64,000 nt of DNA, from NCBI GenBank assembly GCA_013397455.1, contig VYZB01000275.1, forward strand, positions 545,978 through 609,977, in the 5' to 3' direction. Shown piece after piece: positions 50,301 through 64,000 of the stretch. A model generated the notes under the pieces. The model made no database searches. It was not told the origin of the DNA and was given only the letters and a program-made list of their open reading frames with translations. Origin of the DNA: Crotophaga sulcirostris. Its lineage: Eukaryota; Chordata; Aves; Cuculiformes; Crotophagidae. The position numbers and the translations under genes are program-made. The first letter of the stretch is position 1; each line of letters begins with the position of its first letter.

Positions 50301-53300
50301 TTAGAAGTCTTTAAATTAATTGAAAAATGTGAGGTTTCTGTGAAATAGTACAACCTGAAAACCTAACCAGATACATATGTCTTTGTCTTGAGAATTATAA
50401 ACCTCTAGGATACTCTTATTTCATGTTTAAAATTGTTTCGTTTGCGGCCACATGGATGGAAAACTTAGTTTGCCCGTTTTTGTGAAGAGAAACTGAGGGT
50501 CCCCTGTAATTTACTGGGTTATGTTCTTAGAGTTTTCATTTGTACTGAGGTTTGTGGATGCACCAAAAACTTAACTTGCAGTCAGAATATGAGTGTCCTT
50601 GTCAATTTTTCAGTAAGCAGAGGTCAAACTGAAACATGAGAACAGAACTTACATATTCATAATTGCATAATTTGTCCCAAAAGAAGGTTTCACTGCCCAT
50701 TTGCATACTTAGTTAATAGTTTAGTGGTCACCATGATGACGTCAGCTGGTCCTTTACCAATTTATTTTATTGTGCATAAACCTACGTACTTTTTCAGACA
50801 AGAGTATTAGTGTAATCTCTTTCTGCATGATAGGGACGTGGGTTCAGTGCCTAAAAGAAGGGATGGCAGCATTGTAAACTCGTTAAAAAGGAAGAGATCC
50901 TTGAAATATTCCATTCACCTATGCAGGTAAACTGACTAGAGATTCAAACAGTCCTCTAAACCTGATGCAACTTCACTGTATCATCTATAAGTTTGTGAAC
51001 ATCTGCCTCCAAAAAAAACCCCACCTTGCAGAAAAGAGAAAGTTAATAAGTATCAGAAGAGATTTGGAGGTATTTGAAAAGATGAAGCAACTATAAACAG
51101 TTACTGTACTGAAGGCAAGGTGTTTTTTTTTAACAGTATGGAGAAGCGAGATAGGGCAGGCAAATGATGTGAAACCTGATGGAGACTTTAATGAAAACTG
51201 ATGTGGTTTCCATGAACAGCCTCAGGCTTTTGGGGGAACAGCCATATAATGAAAAAAACAAACAAACAAACAAACAAACAAACAAAAAACCCAGACTGTG
51301 ATCAGTGGTGGCCATCTGAAGATGAAGAAAGCCAGGTGCTATCCACTATTGCTTTGGTCCAGTTTTTGGTGAGATCTTTGTCGCCTATGACTGTGCTACA
51401 GGAATGTCTTAGGGTCTAGGCTCTAATCAGCTCTGTACCTACCTGAGCACAATGGTAAAATCCTCTAAAGAGTTGAAGTACAGTAAAGCTAAACCTGCCT
51501 TCAGTTGGGATAGTTGCAATGGTGAATCAGGTCAACACCTGAGAAGAGGTGACAGAGTTGCAGGGAAGACAAAATGTCAGGGGTGGAACAAAAAAAAACA
51601 CCTGATTGCTATTGAAAGCAAAGCCTGCAATTTGGTTTTCCCTTTTTCACTGGGATGTGGTTTAGCAAAATTGCCACCATGTGCCTGCAGAGGTGATGAG
51701 CTCCAGCCGACACTGCAGGACACGCAAACAGCCAAGCCGCACAGAGCATGGTATCATCTGCGCAGCGGTTGATGTGCCATATCTCTGGGGGCAAAAAAAA
51801 ATCAATCCAAGAGGCAGTATGAAACTGCTGAGAAACACAGGGGCTCTGCCAAACCCCTGTGTGGGTCAAATGCAAATGCGCTTGTAGGAAACAGGAGGCG
51901 AGTCAAAACCAGAGCAAGGGCAGCAACAGAGCCCTGTGATTGTTCATCCTTGGGAAGCTTGGAATTTCGGATCTGGTGCCCTGTGATGGTGCCTCTTCGT
52001 CACCCTGCCAGTGCATCCTCTTGCCAAAGGGAACTGTAATTTTTATGAATGCTTTGAATTGCAGCCAGGTAATTACCTTCAGGAAATGTTCATTTTGCTG
52101 TATGTTAATCTATAGAGAGTGAGGGAAGAAGAGGAGGAAAAAAAAAAAGCTACAAATTTAATGGCACAATAAACAACCATCTTGATTAAGAAGCCTTATA
52201 AAGGAAGCTCTAGTTATGCTCTTCAGGGAAATACTCCATTTCTGTAAGTGCTAATCCTATGAGGATACTTTGCCTTTGGTGGGTATACACAATATCCATA
52301 TACATGACCCGAAACATTGAATTCTTTTCCTGATCTACCCAAAATTAGCTTTGAGCAGCATCAGCCTACTGTAACAGCACTGAGTTTCACATCGTTGGTT
52401 TTGATTTTCAAGAATCAAAAAATAACATTTCTGCTGAGGAGGCTGCTTCTTCAATCTGACTTTTAGATTTATTTTTATTTTTTTACTTCTATTAATTTAT
52501 TTCCTGCATTCCATTAAAAATAAAATTTATAGGTCAAGGAGCATTAAAATGATTTTATTTACAAAAAAACCCCACCAAACCTCCAAAAACAACAACAGCA
52601 AAAACCTCACTATCTTTGTTGATTGTGCACTTTACATTTTTCACATCTGTTGACTTCCCATTACAGTTTTCTTCTTGCATGTAAAATTGATACAGGAAGA
52701 TAAACGTTCTCCCAATCACTGGAATAAGGGAGCTTAGTAATAGCTCTGGTTATTAGATTTTTTCCAAAACAATGCTAGAATAGATTTTATTTATTATGAT
52801 GTCACAACTAGCAGAGAATTTGTCATTATCACACTAACTACTAATATATAATTGCAACCCTAATGTGCTAGAATTAAAACATTTTTAATGACCTTCCCTT
52901 GGTTCAGCCTTTAAAAATATGTTCATACACTTTCTTGCAAATTGGACCTGGTGCAATTTATTCATCGATAAGTGGTTTGTGGGTTTTTGTATGGATATTT
53001 GTGTTTATTTTCTGAAAAATTATTCTGACTTTGTCTTTTTGTAGAGTAAATGCCATCAACATCTTGAACACACTTATTCTATTTATTTTATTTAGAAGAA
53101 TAGTAGCCAGAAGAAGGAAACTCAGTCTCTCTCCTTCTAACTTGTCCTCAAGTACTTGTGTTGGCTAGTTTTATCCAGCGTTGTGTGGTTGAACACATCC
53201 ATTTGTATGACTGTATTACCCATCTCACATTCAAATTGAGACTTAATTAACAGATGTTTGTAACTGCTTTCACATCCTCCTAAGAATCACTCTACGTGAG

Positions 53301-56300
53301 CGCGAAGCAGTTGTTGCTGGGAGATGAGAACAACACTGGAGCAAAGGCTTTATTAGAGATGGGGAGAGGGTTAGATGGGGGCGTTGGGGTGGTGGGGTTT
53401 TTTTAAGCTACTTTGGTACCTTTTTAAAACTCCCCGTTTTGAATTAGGTGGGGCACAAGATGGCAAAAGATATCTGCCATATAATAGGTGCTACTTCCTG
53501 CATTCCCCTTCTACATCCTGCATGCATCAAGGTTTTAAAGCTTTATAAAGCAAGCTCGGAGTTCAACAAAAAGACTGCTAGAACAGCAATGGGCATGTCG
53601 CAGCACACTTGAAGCTAACAGCTGTCAGGACACAGGAGATGAAAATGCAACCAATATACAGGCTACAAGAAAACTTGGCCTTGGGCATTTTGCTTTCACA
53701 GTAGTTTTAACCCTTTGCACACCAGAAACCATTTTTAAAGTTGAGGGAGCACAAAGGAGAGGGAAATCCTTTTAGAGTTGTTTCTCAAAATTGAAAATAC
53801 ACAAGAAACTGCTGTGCCACAGTTATGAAATACAGACAGTGCTGCATTTAGACAGCTTAGTTTCTATATGATTGTGAGCCATGTGTTTCCTCATATGGGA
53901 ACTACTGCCAACCCAATTTTAATCAGTTGCAATTTTGCTTTTACGTCTAAATTAGAATAGCTTGGAATGAACAGGAAGTGGAAAGAAAATTCTGATCAGA
54001 AGCGTTGCTATAAAGCAATAACTCTCTCACTTTAGCTTTATCGAGCATCTCCAGTCTGATATTCTTAATTTTACCCAGGCATCACCAGGTCTATAACTAA
54101 TGTATTTTACATCAACCTCCTGATTGCGAATTTAAATACACAGTTCATGAACTATATGGGAGAGTCTCCCAAAAGACCTCACTGTATAAAATGTGTAAGT
54201 ACAAGTATGACTCAGGAGACTGGTGCTGAAGAATGGAAACTTTCAGTTCTGTTGTTGTCTTGAATCCACTTTGATTTGGAAGCAACCAAAAATATTCCTT
54301 CCTGATTACTGTTTGGAGGCCAGTGTGAAAGAAGTCGGTGGTATCAATTACTGCAAGTAAGCAGACACATGTTTGGCACATGTATCAGCAGAGACCAGTA
54401 TACCTCCCATCCAAGCCAAGGCACGTTAGGAGGACAGTGCTTGATTTGTGGCTAAAATCTGATCTGCAACCAACAAAGTTTCTCTCTGAGCCTGTTGCTC
54501 CTGCACTTTCCACCTGTATTAAATCCAGTTAAAAAAAACCCAGCTATATACAAGCTTCTGCTAGCATCTCTTTCCATGCTTGTTGTCTCAAACAAAGCCT
54601 AATTATCACAATCCCGTTCTTGATATTTTCTTTTGATTCACCCAGTTGTCTACAGCCTTGATATCTAGAGCATAAATGCCAAGGCTGAAACGTGCATTCA
54701 ATTAGAAGATGACTCTTGACTGACCTACATAACAGTTCATTCATGAGATAATGTGACCTGGAGTCATGGAGATAGAAGTCAGTTGATTGAGCTGAGTTGG
54801 CTGTGTATGCTGCAAACTCTCCAGTGACTGAGGAATCATCTAAAATTAGACATACGCTGTATGTTATCAAGTGCCTTTCAGGTCTGACTCTCTTTCAGTA
54901 ATATTTCTTTTATGAGATGGGTGTATAATTTGTCACATTGTAATCCTTTAATGCTTAACTTTATTAGCATGAAGTACTTAGGTATCAAATAAAATGAGCA
55001 ATTAAGTGATTTATATTTAAGGTCTGCTCTCAGCTCAGGGCTTAGGTAGCCAGCCTCCCATGAAGTGGCAAGAGCATGCACAGTATTTACCACTTCCGTC
55101 GGAGAGCTACAAAATGGTGCTTTTTGAAGATGAACCTAGTTGTGCGTGTAAATCCTAACTGACTATTACTGCACCACAAGTTAATATGTATATTTATATT
55201 AAGGGTTATTATGTGTTTGTAGTAAATGCAGGATAGTTTTCCTAGCTTTTGCCTACTTTGGATTTGTGAACTTGCAGCTTTCAGTTACGGGGGAAAAAAA
55301 AAGTTAACCAGCGAGCGAATGGTTTAAGCGTAACGATGAAGCGACACTTTTCGTATTACTAAGCCACAAAGGAAGCCCAGATAAAGGTTGTAGGTCAAAA
55401 AGAAACCTTCAGGAGCATGCTCATGAAGTGAGGTGGTTCAAGAGAGGCTGCAGCTGTCACTTCCAGATCTAAGAGGCTGTGAGGTATTTCAACGATTTTC
55501 TTATCCCATCTTGTCTTAAAGATTCATTAACAGAACTGTGTGAAATTATCTTGTGTCCTCTAGGGCATAGGTTCCTCTTTTTTATTGTTTTTTTTCCCTC
55601 TGTAAGCGCGGTAGAAGTCTGCACTCTGTCAGAGTCCTGAGTTCCTCTCTGGTGAAGCCGCTTCAGCACTGACTGAAGGATGTCATGAGGAGAGGAACGG
55701 GGGACATTTTGTACAGGGAGGCTGTGTGCTCTTCAAAACATATTTGGGGCGCAGCACTACAGTTTTAAGGTTTTGTCTGTTAGTAGGTGCATCTCATATT
55801 TTTTACGTGTGTATTTAAAATGCAGGATGGATGATATTTCCTTCTCTGTCTCTTCGGTGTGCTTAATTCCATGCTGGCACAGTTTTGATCCTCTCTAAGA
55901 AAGGGTAAAGATTAATCAAAAAGCACACAAGCTTGCTGTCAATCTGTCCAGCAGGAGGGTTCATGAGAGTCTTTTGTGAGTTTCTTAGTTTATTTTGGAG
56001 GTTTTGGGCATTTATGTTGTATGAGAAACAATAAGGAAGTGGCTATCTGGACAGGAGTAAAAAGGCATTATTTTAATCTTTCACTTTGTACGTATTGCAG
56101 TGCTTTCGTACTATCCTTTTTTTTATGCTGCCTACACATGGTTTGTCTTTGAGTGAAGAAACCGTTAGGCTGGCAGACGGGAGCACGAGAGAAATTTTTA
56201 TTTTTGGGGGGGAGTTTTTTTGGTTTATGTAGACCACTCTGGCTGCAAGCCGAGGCTGAAATTGCACAGGGCCCAATTAGTGCCTGTTATGTTTTGTGTT

Positions 56301-59300
56301 TGCTTTTGATTGGTTGCAGAATCAGAGGTTTAATTAAGCAGAAATGGGGATGTAGAGTTAACGTTTATTATAACCAAAATCGAAACAGCTGTTTACCTTG
56401 CCGAAGCTTTGTGTGTTAACGTCCATAAATCTCACTTCGAGGAGAGCTCAGAGGAACCATCCCCTGTAAAACATGCCTTTCTGGGTATCATGTTATATCA
56501 TTTTACATACTAATTTTTGCAACATTTCCTAATCATGTTAATTAACACATTAGGGTATAATTCGTATTGTCTACAGAAATTATTTTAATTAAAGCTATTA
56601 ACATATTATCATGATTGTTGTATTATTATAACTCACTTTGTTAGTACTCAAAAACTACTCTAGCAAACCCGAATGTTTGAAATTTGCATAAAATTGCAGA
56701 GGCTGTACTTTTCCTCTTAACTGTTGGATCAGGTCTCACTGTAAACTTCTTCTGTCTCAGTGCTGGAGTTTCTACAGTGAGAAAAGATGTGAGGGGCTGT
56801 GAGTGTCCCACAAGATGAGGCTAAAAAGAGTTTGTCTTGATTGGCCTCTGCAGTGCCTAACAGGAGTGTGACCACTATGCATAAAACATATGGAAAGAGT
56901 AAATGTCGCGGAAAAGATACAAAGCTATAAATTGGCCATATTTATAGTAAATAATTAGTAGAGTTTGGGGTTTTTTTTTTATTTTTTTTGACTTTTTTGT
57001 GGTCAGAGCTGTGAGGTTTTAACCTGACTGTCTTGTAGGAGCCATGAAAGCAAGAGGCATAACTAGATTTAATATTGAACGTTGTTACACTCATAATCTT
57101 TATATAGGCAAGAAGAAATGTGCCCTCTGTGTAAAGGCAAAAATTTATTGTTAGTGTAATTGAAATCTTAATGGTTTAATCAAAGAATTATTGTTACTTC
57201 ATATCTACTTATTAAGAGAAAAGAGAAAATACTGTTACAGAAGGGATAAGCTTCAATAATAATAAACTTTAAATGGATATACACACATTTCTGAGTATCT
57301 GGCCCTTTCTGTGGTGTTTTATTCAACCTCCAAGGGTCATGAGGCTGTTTGCTTCAATTTTTGGAGGTGGGGAGTGGTTATGACAAGTTGTCAGGTACCA
57401 GGGGTTTCTCTGGGAGTTGTACATAGTGGGAGTATCTTCTTCCTCTTTGCTGCAAGAAGCGTGATGCTGATGATTTCTTCCTCCTAACTCTGAGCTCTAC
57501 TTCTGATTATTTTTGTTTTCTAATATGTATTTACACCTTACTCTTCCTTGATTGGTTGCAGCACCATATTATCCCTGGATTCACTCTGCATGCAATGTCT
57601 TACCTACGTTGGATTGTTTCGGTTTTATCCCTAAAACCACAAGTTTGCGTTTCTTTAGGCAGATGTAGCTAAATTTTTGTAGCCCTAGTGTCTTGGGTGT
57701 CACTGTACCCTGTCTGATATTGGCTTTGGCCTCCACTCCTCTTCACTGCATTGTGTGTCACCTCTTCTGAGGCCTCTGCCGTGATACCATGTCTGTCTTC
57801 CTTAGCACTCTGTCATTATCCTGGGATCATAAATATTTAATCCGATGCAGAGTAACTACTGTCTGTATAAAAATCACACTTAAACCACATCATTATGCAA
57901 AGATAAGCAAAAGTAAAATAAATTAGGCAGTAGCCACCTGATCATTAGGAAAATTGCTGCTACAGCTAAAGCAGCTAACATAAAACTCTGGGCTGGGCAA
58001 TGTAAGTGTAGGCAAGCCTGACAAGCCTGGGTCCTGAGGCTGTGCAGACTCAGCACAAAATCTGTGGCCTTTTACTGGCACCAGCAACACTGTGTTTACT
58101 GGGCTACAGGGCTTGAATGTGATGAATGAGATCATTATTTGGGTTTACCCATATTGGCTGGGGAACAAACTCAGCGACACGCAATGTCCTCTCCGGTCTT
58201 AGGATCCTAGCAACTGTTGAAATAGAAAGGGAATACTTCGCCTTTACAGAGCAGATGTATATTGGTGTGCTATTAGTGGAGAAGCTGAACAGAAAACAAG
58301 AAAGTTGATCTAACTGAGGTAGATAATTGCTGTCATTATTCTAAGCCTTACATATTCTATTCATCTTCATGATATTGCTGTGAAAAAGCTGTTATCCTCC
58401 TTTACAGACAGACAGTATTTACCTAAAGTTGCCCTGGGATGCCTCTATAGTCAATGGAAAGGCATTGCTACCTCCATTTCAGTCGACCTGAAGTCTGAAT
58501 TGCCCTCTAAAATGATTATTTCTCTTCACGGACTAAATAGGAAATCCTGCACACATAGATTTAATAAATCTGAGCCAAAGAGATTAGAGATTTGTCTGCA
58601 GCAGATGAGTTTCAGAGCCTGTGCTTTCTCCACTGTTACTAGTAACTAGCTTATCTTAAATTTATTTTGTATATGGTCTATATAGGCGACTGCTGTAGTT
58701 TAGATTGTACTGTTATTGCACCCCAAATAAGACATGTCCACAGGAAGTCTATGACTGAGCATGGAATTCAATTTTCTTATTTCAGATGAGAAGATAATGC
58801 CCTAACCAGTTCTCATCCATGTAATGCAGTCAGTGGCACTACTCAATTCTTTTCAGTTTGGCTACCGCTCCAAGCTGTTAAACCATCTGCTGGTGGCAGT
58901 GGAAAAGATGACAATATAATAAATTACTAGAAAAAGTTAAGAGGCCTAACATCTGCTCTCCACCAAGCTCGAGCATCTTCCCTGTATTGATGTTCCGTCA
59001 CCTCCTGACACAGTAAGAAAAGATGCCTGTTCTGAAGTTCTTGCAAATTCAAATCATTTGCAGCTGGACCTATATTCCACTCATCCATCGTGTGAATTTT
59101 AGGCCTAAATAGGGAATAACAATGGAAAAGTGAGAAGACGAGGGCAGGCAAACAAATAGTCTCTTAAAATACCCTAAGAAGTTCCTGTCCCACGTAAAGG
59201 CCTGCATCTACTCATTCTTCATTATGATTGATGAAGAAATTCCTAATGATGGCAAGCAGAATTTTGCAAGACAGAAATAGAAACTGCTACCTCTTCAGAG

Positions 59301-62300
59301 CCACACGACTGTGTGTCCTGGAATTACGTTCTGCGTAATGTTTTAATCAAATAACAGTTTGCTTAGTAGTATGAACCACGCTGGTTAGTGTAAACAAAAT
59401 GCAAACGTACTCTAGATAAGATTATGCAGCTCTGAAGGTGCTGGTAGGCAGACACTGTTGAGAAAATATACACATAATATTTACTTAAAACGTTCCTGGA
59501 GCCTCTTTTGGTGTTATTAGTCTGTCATGAAAATCTGCAAGCACACGCTTATCAAAAACTCGCTGCAAAACATTAGGCAGTTAGCGAAGTCAAATAGAGA
59601 GGGGTGGATGCCATCGCAGAGCACCGTTAATGGTTGAGCTTTGACTTAACTTACATCCAAGTGCAAACATAATTAAATTAGAAAAAGTCCTGAACCAAAT
59701 ATAAGAGGTGTAGCCTGCTTGGAATGCAAAGACGAACTTGGATCCCATCCTACTGCTTCAGTCTCCTGAACTAAAACTGTGGGAGACAAGTCCACAACTG
59801 AATCCGTGTTGAAAGGTGTCAGACATCCTAATAGTTGCCACAATATTCTAGTCATTATTGTGATACAAGCTTGCACAAAACAATATGACCGAAGAAAAAA
59901 GACTTCTAGGCTGTAAGGCTTGCTGAGGTTGGTATGACACGAATTTGAGGGATTTTCCTTATGTTAAGTAAACAATATATATTGATTTCTAGTTTTCTAA
60001 ATTTGTTCTAGCCTAGAGATCTCCTCTTAAGGCATGATTCCTCCAAGCATAATTATTGCTTTTTCTATATTCTTAATTTCTCTCACACACAGCTGCTAGG
60101 ATCATGTGAACAGGCAAGGGAGGAGCACTCAGCACAGATCCCTCCCTTGCAGATCTCCTGGCATTTTAAGCCAGCTCAGTGAAATTCCACAGGATCTGAA
60201 TTCACCTTAAGCAGAATGATGATCCTTGTAAATAAATATGAAATAAAAAAATGTATTTACAATTAACAAAAGAAGACAAATATAAAGGGATGTAAATTTC
60301 TAAATACCCCAGTAGCCATCACTATATAGTAAACGACTGGATGTGGTCCTGGAGAGTATCTTCCACACTATATTCCTGTAAGTTCTGTTCTGCCCCTCTC
60401 ATCCATCTGTCCACAAAAATCTGTTCTTGCAGGTCTAGAATTAGAATTAACAGTAGTCTGCACCTTTCACTCTGCAACTTCTCCTTACCACTTTCTGTCT
60501 TGTGATTAGACCATAGGGCTGCTAGTTCATGTTCCCTCCCTAGGTCCAGCAAGTTCTTCCTGACCTAGACCCAGCAAAAGCCATAAGCAAGCTGTATTCT
60601 GCTTCCATGGTTTGGGAAGCACCAGATATGATGAAATAAGGACCCAATAGGCCAGCAGCAGGAATCTCGGAAGCAGAGCATCACAGTGGTGGTTAAACTG
60701 ACATTCCTACCATCAGTGTGCCTGGGCGTGTGTCTAGAAATGGGCACTCCGGTTTGTGTCATGCTCTGCCAGCCTGGAGAAGTCCTTGGGGGTTACTCAG
60801 ATGAGCTGATGTGTTTTGTTTGTAGCAGTGCTGTTTCGAAAAGGTGGGAGGGTAAAAGTCCATGCACGTGTGTCCCTGACTGATACGTTTAACCTAATGC
60901 GCTACAAATGCAGAAAACAGAATTAAATCTGTAGCTGTCACTGTCTCATCCCGGCGTGGTGACCAGCTGTGACTGACGGGTTTTAACAGGCTGTTTTCCC
61001 TTTTAAAGGTGTTGGTCATAGCGTTATCTTTTAGAGGAAGGTGTGAGACTGGTGTATTTGGCTGGATAGCAATGTCAGGATGTACATCTGCTACAGAGTA
61101 GAGGTGATGTTTTTAATCAAGCTGGGGCTGAATGGACTTTCCAATAGGAGCATGGTGAGGTTTCTAAACAACTTGAAGGAGTTAGTTCAGAACAGTCATT
61201 AATCAGTCATTAAAAAGCAATTGCAAATGCCATTGCTTTCTGTCCATCTCTAGTGTTTCTCCCCCTGAAAGCATGCCCCTGAAAGCTCAACACCATTCTG
61301 CAGGTTTAGCAGTAATTTGAATGCAACAAATTGTACCTGCAAAGCACAGATGTTGAAAGCTGAAAAATCTGAAGGTGCCGTATGTTTCCTGTAATTGAAA
61401 GCAGGTGCCCTGAAGGAAGCAGAGATTCTGTTTCACTTTATGAAGTATCTAGTTGGCAGAGCAGGCAAAAAATACCCTCTAAAGCTTCATTCACTAGGAC
61501 TGGATAAAACAAATTAAAGCTGTTGTTTTACGACAGCTCTAAGGGGCTCCAATAAGGGATCGAGGTCTTATTGCGTTGGGCACCATAGACAAAAGGAATT
61601 AAGTCGCAGACTTCAGAGTACTGAATAAATTGAACTGTATTTATTTAAGAGATGGGATCAGGGGGAAAGAGCATGATAACCCTGATCTGTGCAGCAGTGA
61701 AAACCAGGCCCAGCATCTCCAGCACTTTGGGTCTGATCCACTCTGCCTGGGGATGGATGTTGCATCCCAGGTCAGCATCTTCTGGTTGTTCCAGTTCTTA
61801 ATACTTCTAGTGTTGCTTTTAGTAAGTGCTCAGTGCAGTAGACTACCAATCTATCTTTTGCCTTAGTCATTGCAAACAATGAATCCAGGCCTAAAAATGA
61901 ATAAAAACTATGAAAGGTTATGTTTTCAAGGATTAGTTTTTGAGAAGCAGTCTGTAATGTGAAACTTGCAGGAGAAAGAACAGGAAAGAAGTGCAGGGTG
62001 TATCCTAGCTGTGGCTCCACCTGCAGATTTCAAGAGGATTTAGGGAGAACGTTTTTGTGTGTTTGTGCCTCAGTTTACTTATGGAGCCCCAAGGGTACTC
62101 TGAGAATTATTCAGTTGATGTTTGGGAGGGGGATTGTGTGTCTTGTGGTACTTTTAAGACATGTAAGAACCAAATGTTATTACTCCCTAGAATTTAGCTG
62201 AATTGTATTCAAGCTGAGCATAGCCTGTGGCGGTAGGTATTTGTAAAATCTGAGACTTGAAGACAGAAAACTAAATAACAGAAAAGCACCCCAGAACATC

Positions 62301-64000
62301 AAAACTTACTAATGCTTCCGGTCAGCTTTGTAGTGCTGCAAGTTTGAGCAAGCCAGGATTATTTCCCTTTCTCTTCTGTGTTTCAGTAACTATAGCAAGC
62401 ACAGAAAGAGGAAACAACTTTGATCAAAACATTTTTCAGCTTTCTCTAACAAAACTGATAGTGCCTGGCAGGGTGTCATCGTACAGTTATTTCATCTGCC
62501 CCAAAATACTTTCGTCAAGTTCTGAAAGTACTGAGTGACCTGTGTGCACCAGGCTCAAAGCTCTTGCTCTGAGTCTTCGACTGCCCTTTGAAGATTCTGC
62601 AGCACTTTCACAGTAGTCTCTTTCTTTTTGGATTGCCCACCAATTTTTTTCTCCTTCGGTAGCAGGCACACATTTTCTAGGAATTTTTCTTCTTTAGCCT
62701 ATCGAACCACCTGAAAGAAAGAAGAAATATCTTTTGTCTGTATTGTGGCAGAGATCATCGATTTTGCTGAGAAAACGGAGAATTATGTTTACCGCCTTTC
62801 ACTAATGGCCCAGAATAGATAGGAAAACTTGTGTACCCAACAAATGGAAGAAAATGCCTGGTTTTCAGTAGATATTAGTCAGGTTTTCATTCTTTTTGAC
62901 AATCTTATTTAACTGACTTAATATTGGATCTCAATTCCAGCCAAATTTTTAAAAATTAGGTATTTAATGACTGCCCCATCATTTCTCTCTGTATAGCTTC
63001 CCATACATGAAAGGTCATTGTCAATCAGACCGTACCATTTGGCATGAAGATGAATGTAGAAGCTAAAGAGGATTTAAAAATACATGATCTGGCATTTGAA
63101 ACTGAAGTCTGGGAGTTGAGTCCTGCTTTCATGCCTTTACCTGCTAGTGACTTAGCTCTTTGTTTCTTAAGAGATATGTTTACAGATTTAATAGTCTTTT
63201 TTTTTTTCCTAGCGTATGGCAATAGGGAAAGTCCTGCAGAGGCTGAGTCAAATTTTAGGTAGGTGAAAGAAGTGATGCTACCACTCTCCTTAGAGACATC
63301 CATGTGCAGCAAGTATATAAAATAGGATTAATGGTCTCTGCACCCCACAGAACCTGAAAGAGGAGTTTTTTACCTAAAAATTCTTGGCAGGGCTGTCTGG
63401 TCCCCTTGTTTCTTATTATTGACTGTAGAAAGAAGGGAAAGTGGCTGGATTACTAATGTGGTACTTACCGAGGCTTCTGTAGCTCAGTAAAATCAGTCTG
63501 AGTGTTACTGCCTTAATTTTCCCATCTGTGAAACATGGGTTATGTCTCACAGTGGAATCATGATTCTTACCACTTCTGCATTCAGAATGCCTGGAGAAAG
63601 AAGGCCAAGTTAAAAGACAAGGTGGTATTCTAATCAGTGTGTTGTCTGCAATATACAACCTGAAAGTATTACACAGATACTTATGTGGACTTACACAGCG
63701 TGAAAGTGTAGCACAGAAAAATAAGTTTGCACTAGGTGTCTTATGAGTAATATTTTTTTGTGCAGTAATGCTTTTAAGTGTTATTCTTGGGCATCTCTAG
63801 GAACCAGTTAAATGTTTCCAGTCAATCTTGAAAATATACATTTTAATGTGCACAGCAAAGGTGAAGGATCTTTATTTATGATTTGAATATTTGCAAGCAG
63901 GTAGGGCTCTGTGCGTAGTCGCTGCATCTGCTGGCTCACTATTTTGTCAATAGCTGCTCACTTTTGCTAATTGCATTAACCTGTAAAATAATAAGTTAAA
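47380..64000 (+). other. CELF2 intron, distal part of window
   Basis: AT-rich sequence to the end of the window with no supported exon, acceptor-plus-exon combination or RNA gene. It holds the (AAAC)n repeat at 51252-51290. The interval 56290-56650 is strikingly AT-rich with TTAATTAA-type motifs and may be a conserved noncoding element. I looked for the other known CELF2 first exon (MRCPKSAVTM) by eye and did not see it, so the intron probably continues beyond 64000. Confidence 0.55.
51252..51290. repeat. (AAAC)n simple repeat
   Basis: An A7 run followed by about seven AAAC units and a short A run before CCC. No transposon body could be recognised next to it that would make it a retroposon tail. 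Confidence 0.9.

Noticed and set aside
14601..64000. Possible additional CELF2 first exons (the MRCPKSAVTM-type N-terminus)
   Set aside because: I searched by eye for the expected codons and found no match; the exon probably lies beyond the window.
1..64000. tRNA, rRNA, snRNA, CRISPR, or intact viral or retroviral genes
   Set aside because: No sequence resembling tRNA internal promoters, rRNA, U-snRNA, regularly spaced CRISPR repeats, LTR pairs or intact viral coding regions was found on reading both strands.

Overview
This window is noncoding-dominated vertebrate DNA, most likely from a bird. The single confidently recognised coding segment is a short alternative first coding exon of the RNA-binding protein gene CELF2 (plus strand, 14519-14592). 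It encodes an N-terminus beginning MTSSFKLDFLPEMMV and ends in a consensus splice donor. The avian (or at least sauropsid) assignment rests on a 5'-truncated CR1 LINE with its octamer tail near 21.4 kb, the absence of recognisable mammalian SINE or L1 sequence, and the very low density of interspersed repeats. The species cannot be fixed from this sequence.

Layout. 1-12697 is AT-rich upstream sequence with no supported gene. It holds two small perfect hairpins and a GC box/G-run near 12.26 kb. 12698-13970 is a GC-rich minisatellite of roughly 27 units with a period of about 46 bp. It abuts a CpG-rich promoter/5'UTR interval (13971-14518) that carries an A24-(CA)15 tract, a CCCT-type pyrimidine tract, an in-frame upstream ATG and a start-stop ATG-TGA mini-uORF. 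From 14593 to the window end, about 49 kb, the sequence reads as the first part of a very long CELF2 intron. I found no further CELF2 exon in it.

Inside the intron are one CR1 fragment (about 21363-21501), two copies in opposite orientation of one small nonautonomous hAT-type transposon (23820-23991 and about 47211-47371), several simple repeats (G17, TC, AAAC, a 15-bp triplicate), and AT-rich intervals with homeodomain-type motifs that could be conserved noncoding elements.

No operon, CRISPR array, rRNA, tRNA or intact viral gene is present. Nearly all open frames of 60-180 codons look like chance frames or products of low-complexity sequence. No previously undescribed multi-gene system is visible. 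The most interesting signals are the promoter-adjacent minisatellite, the leader architecture of the CELF2 exon, and the paired hAT elements.
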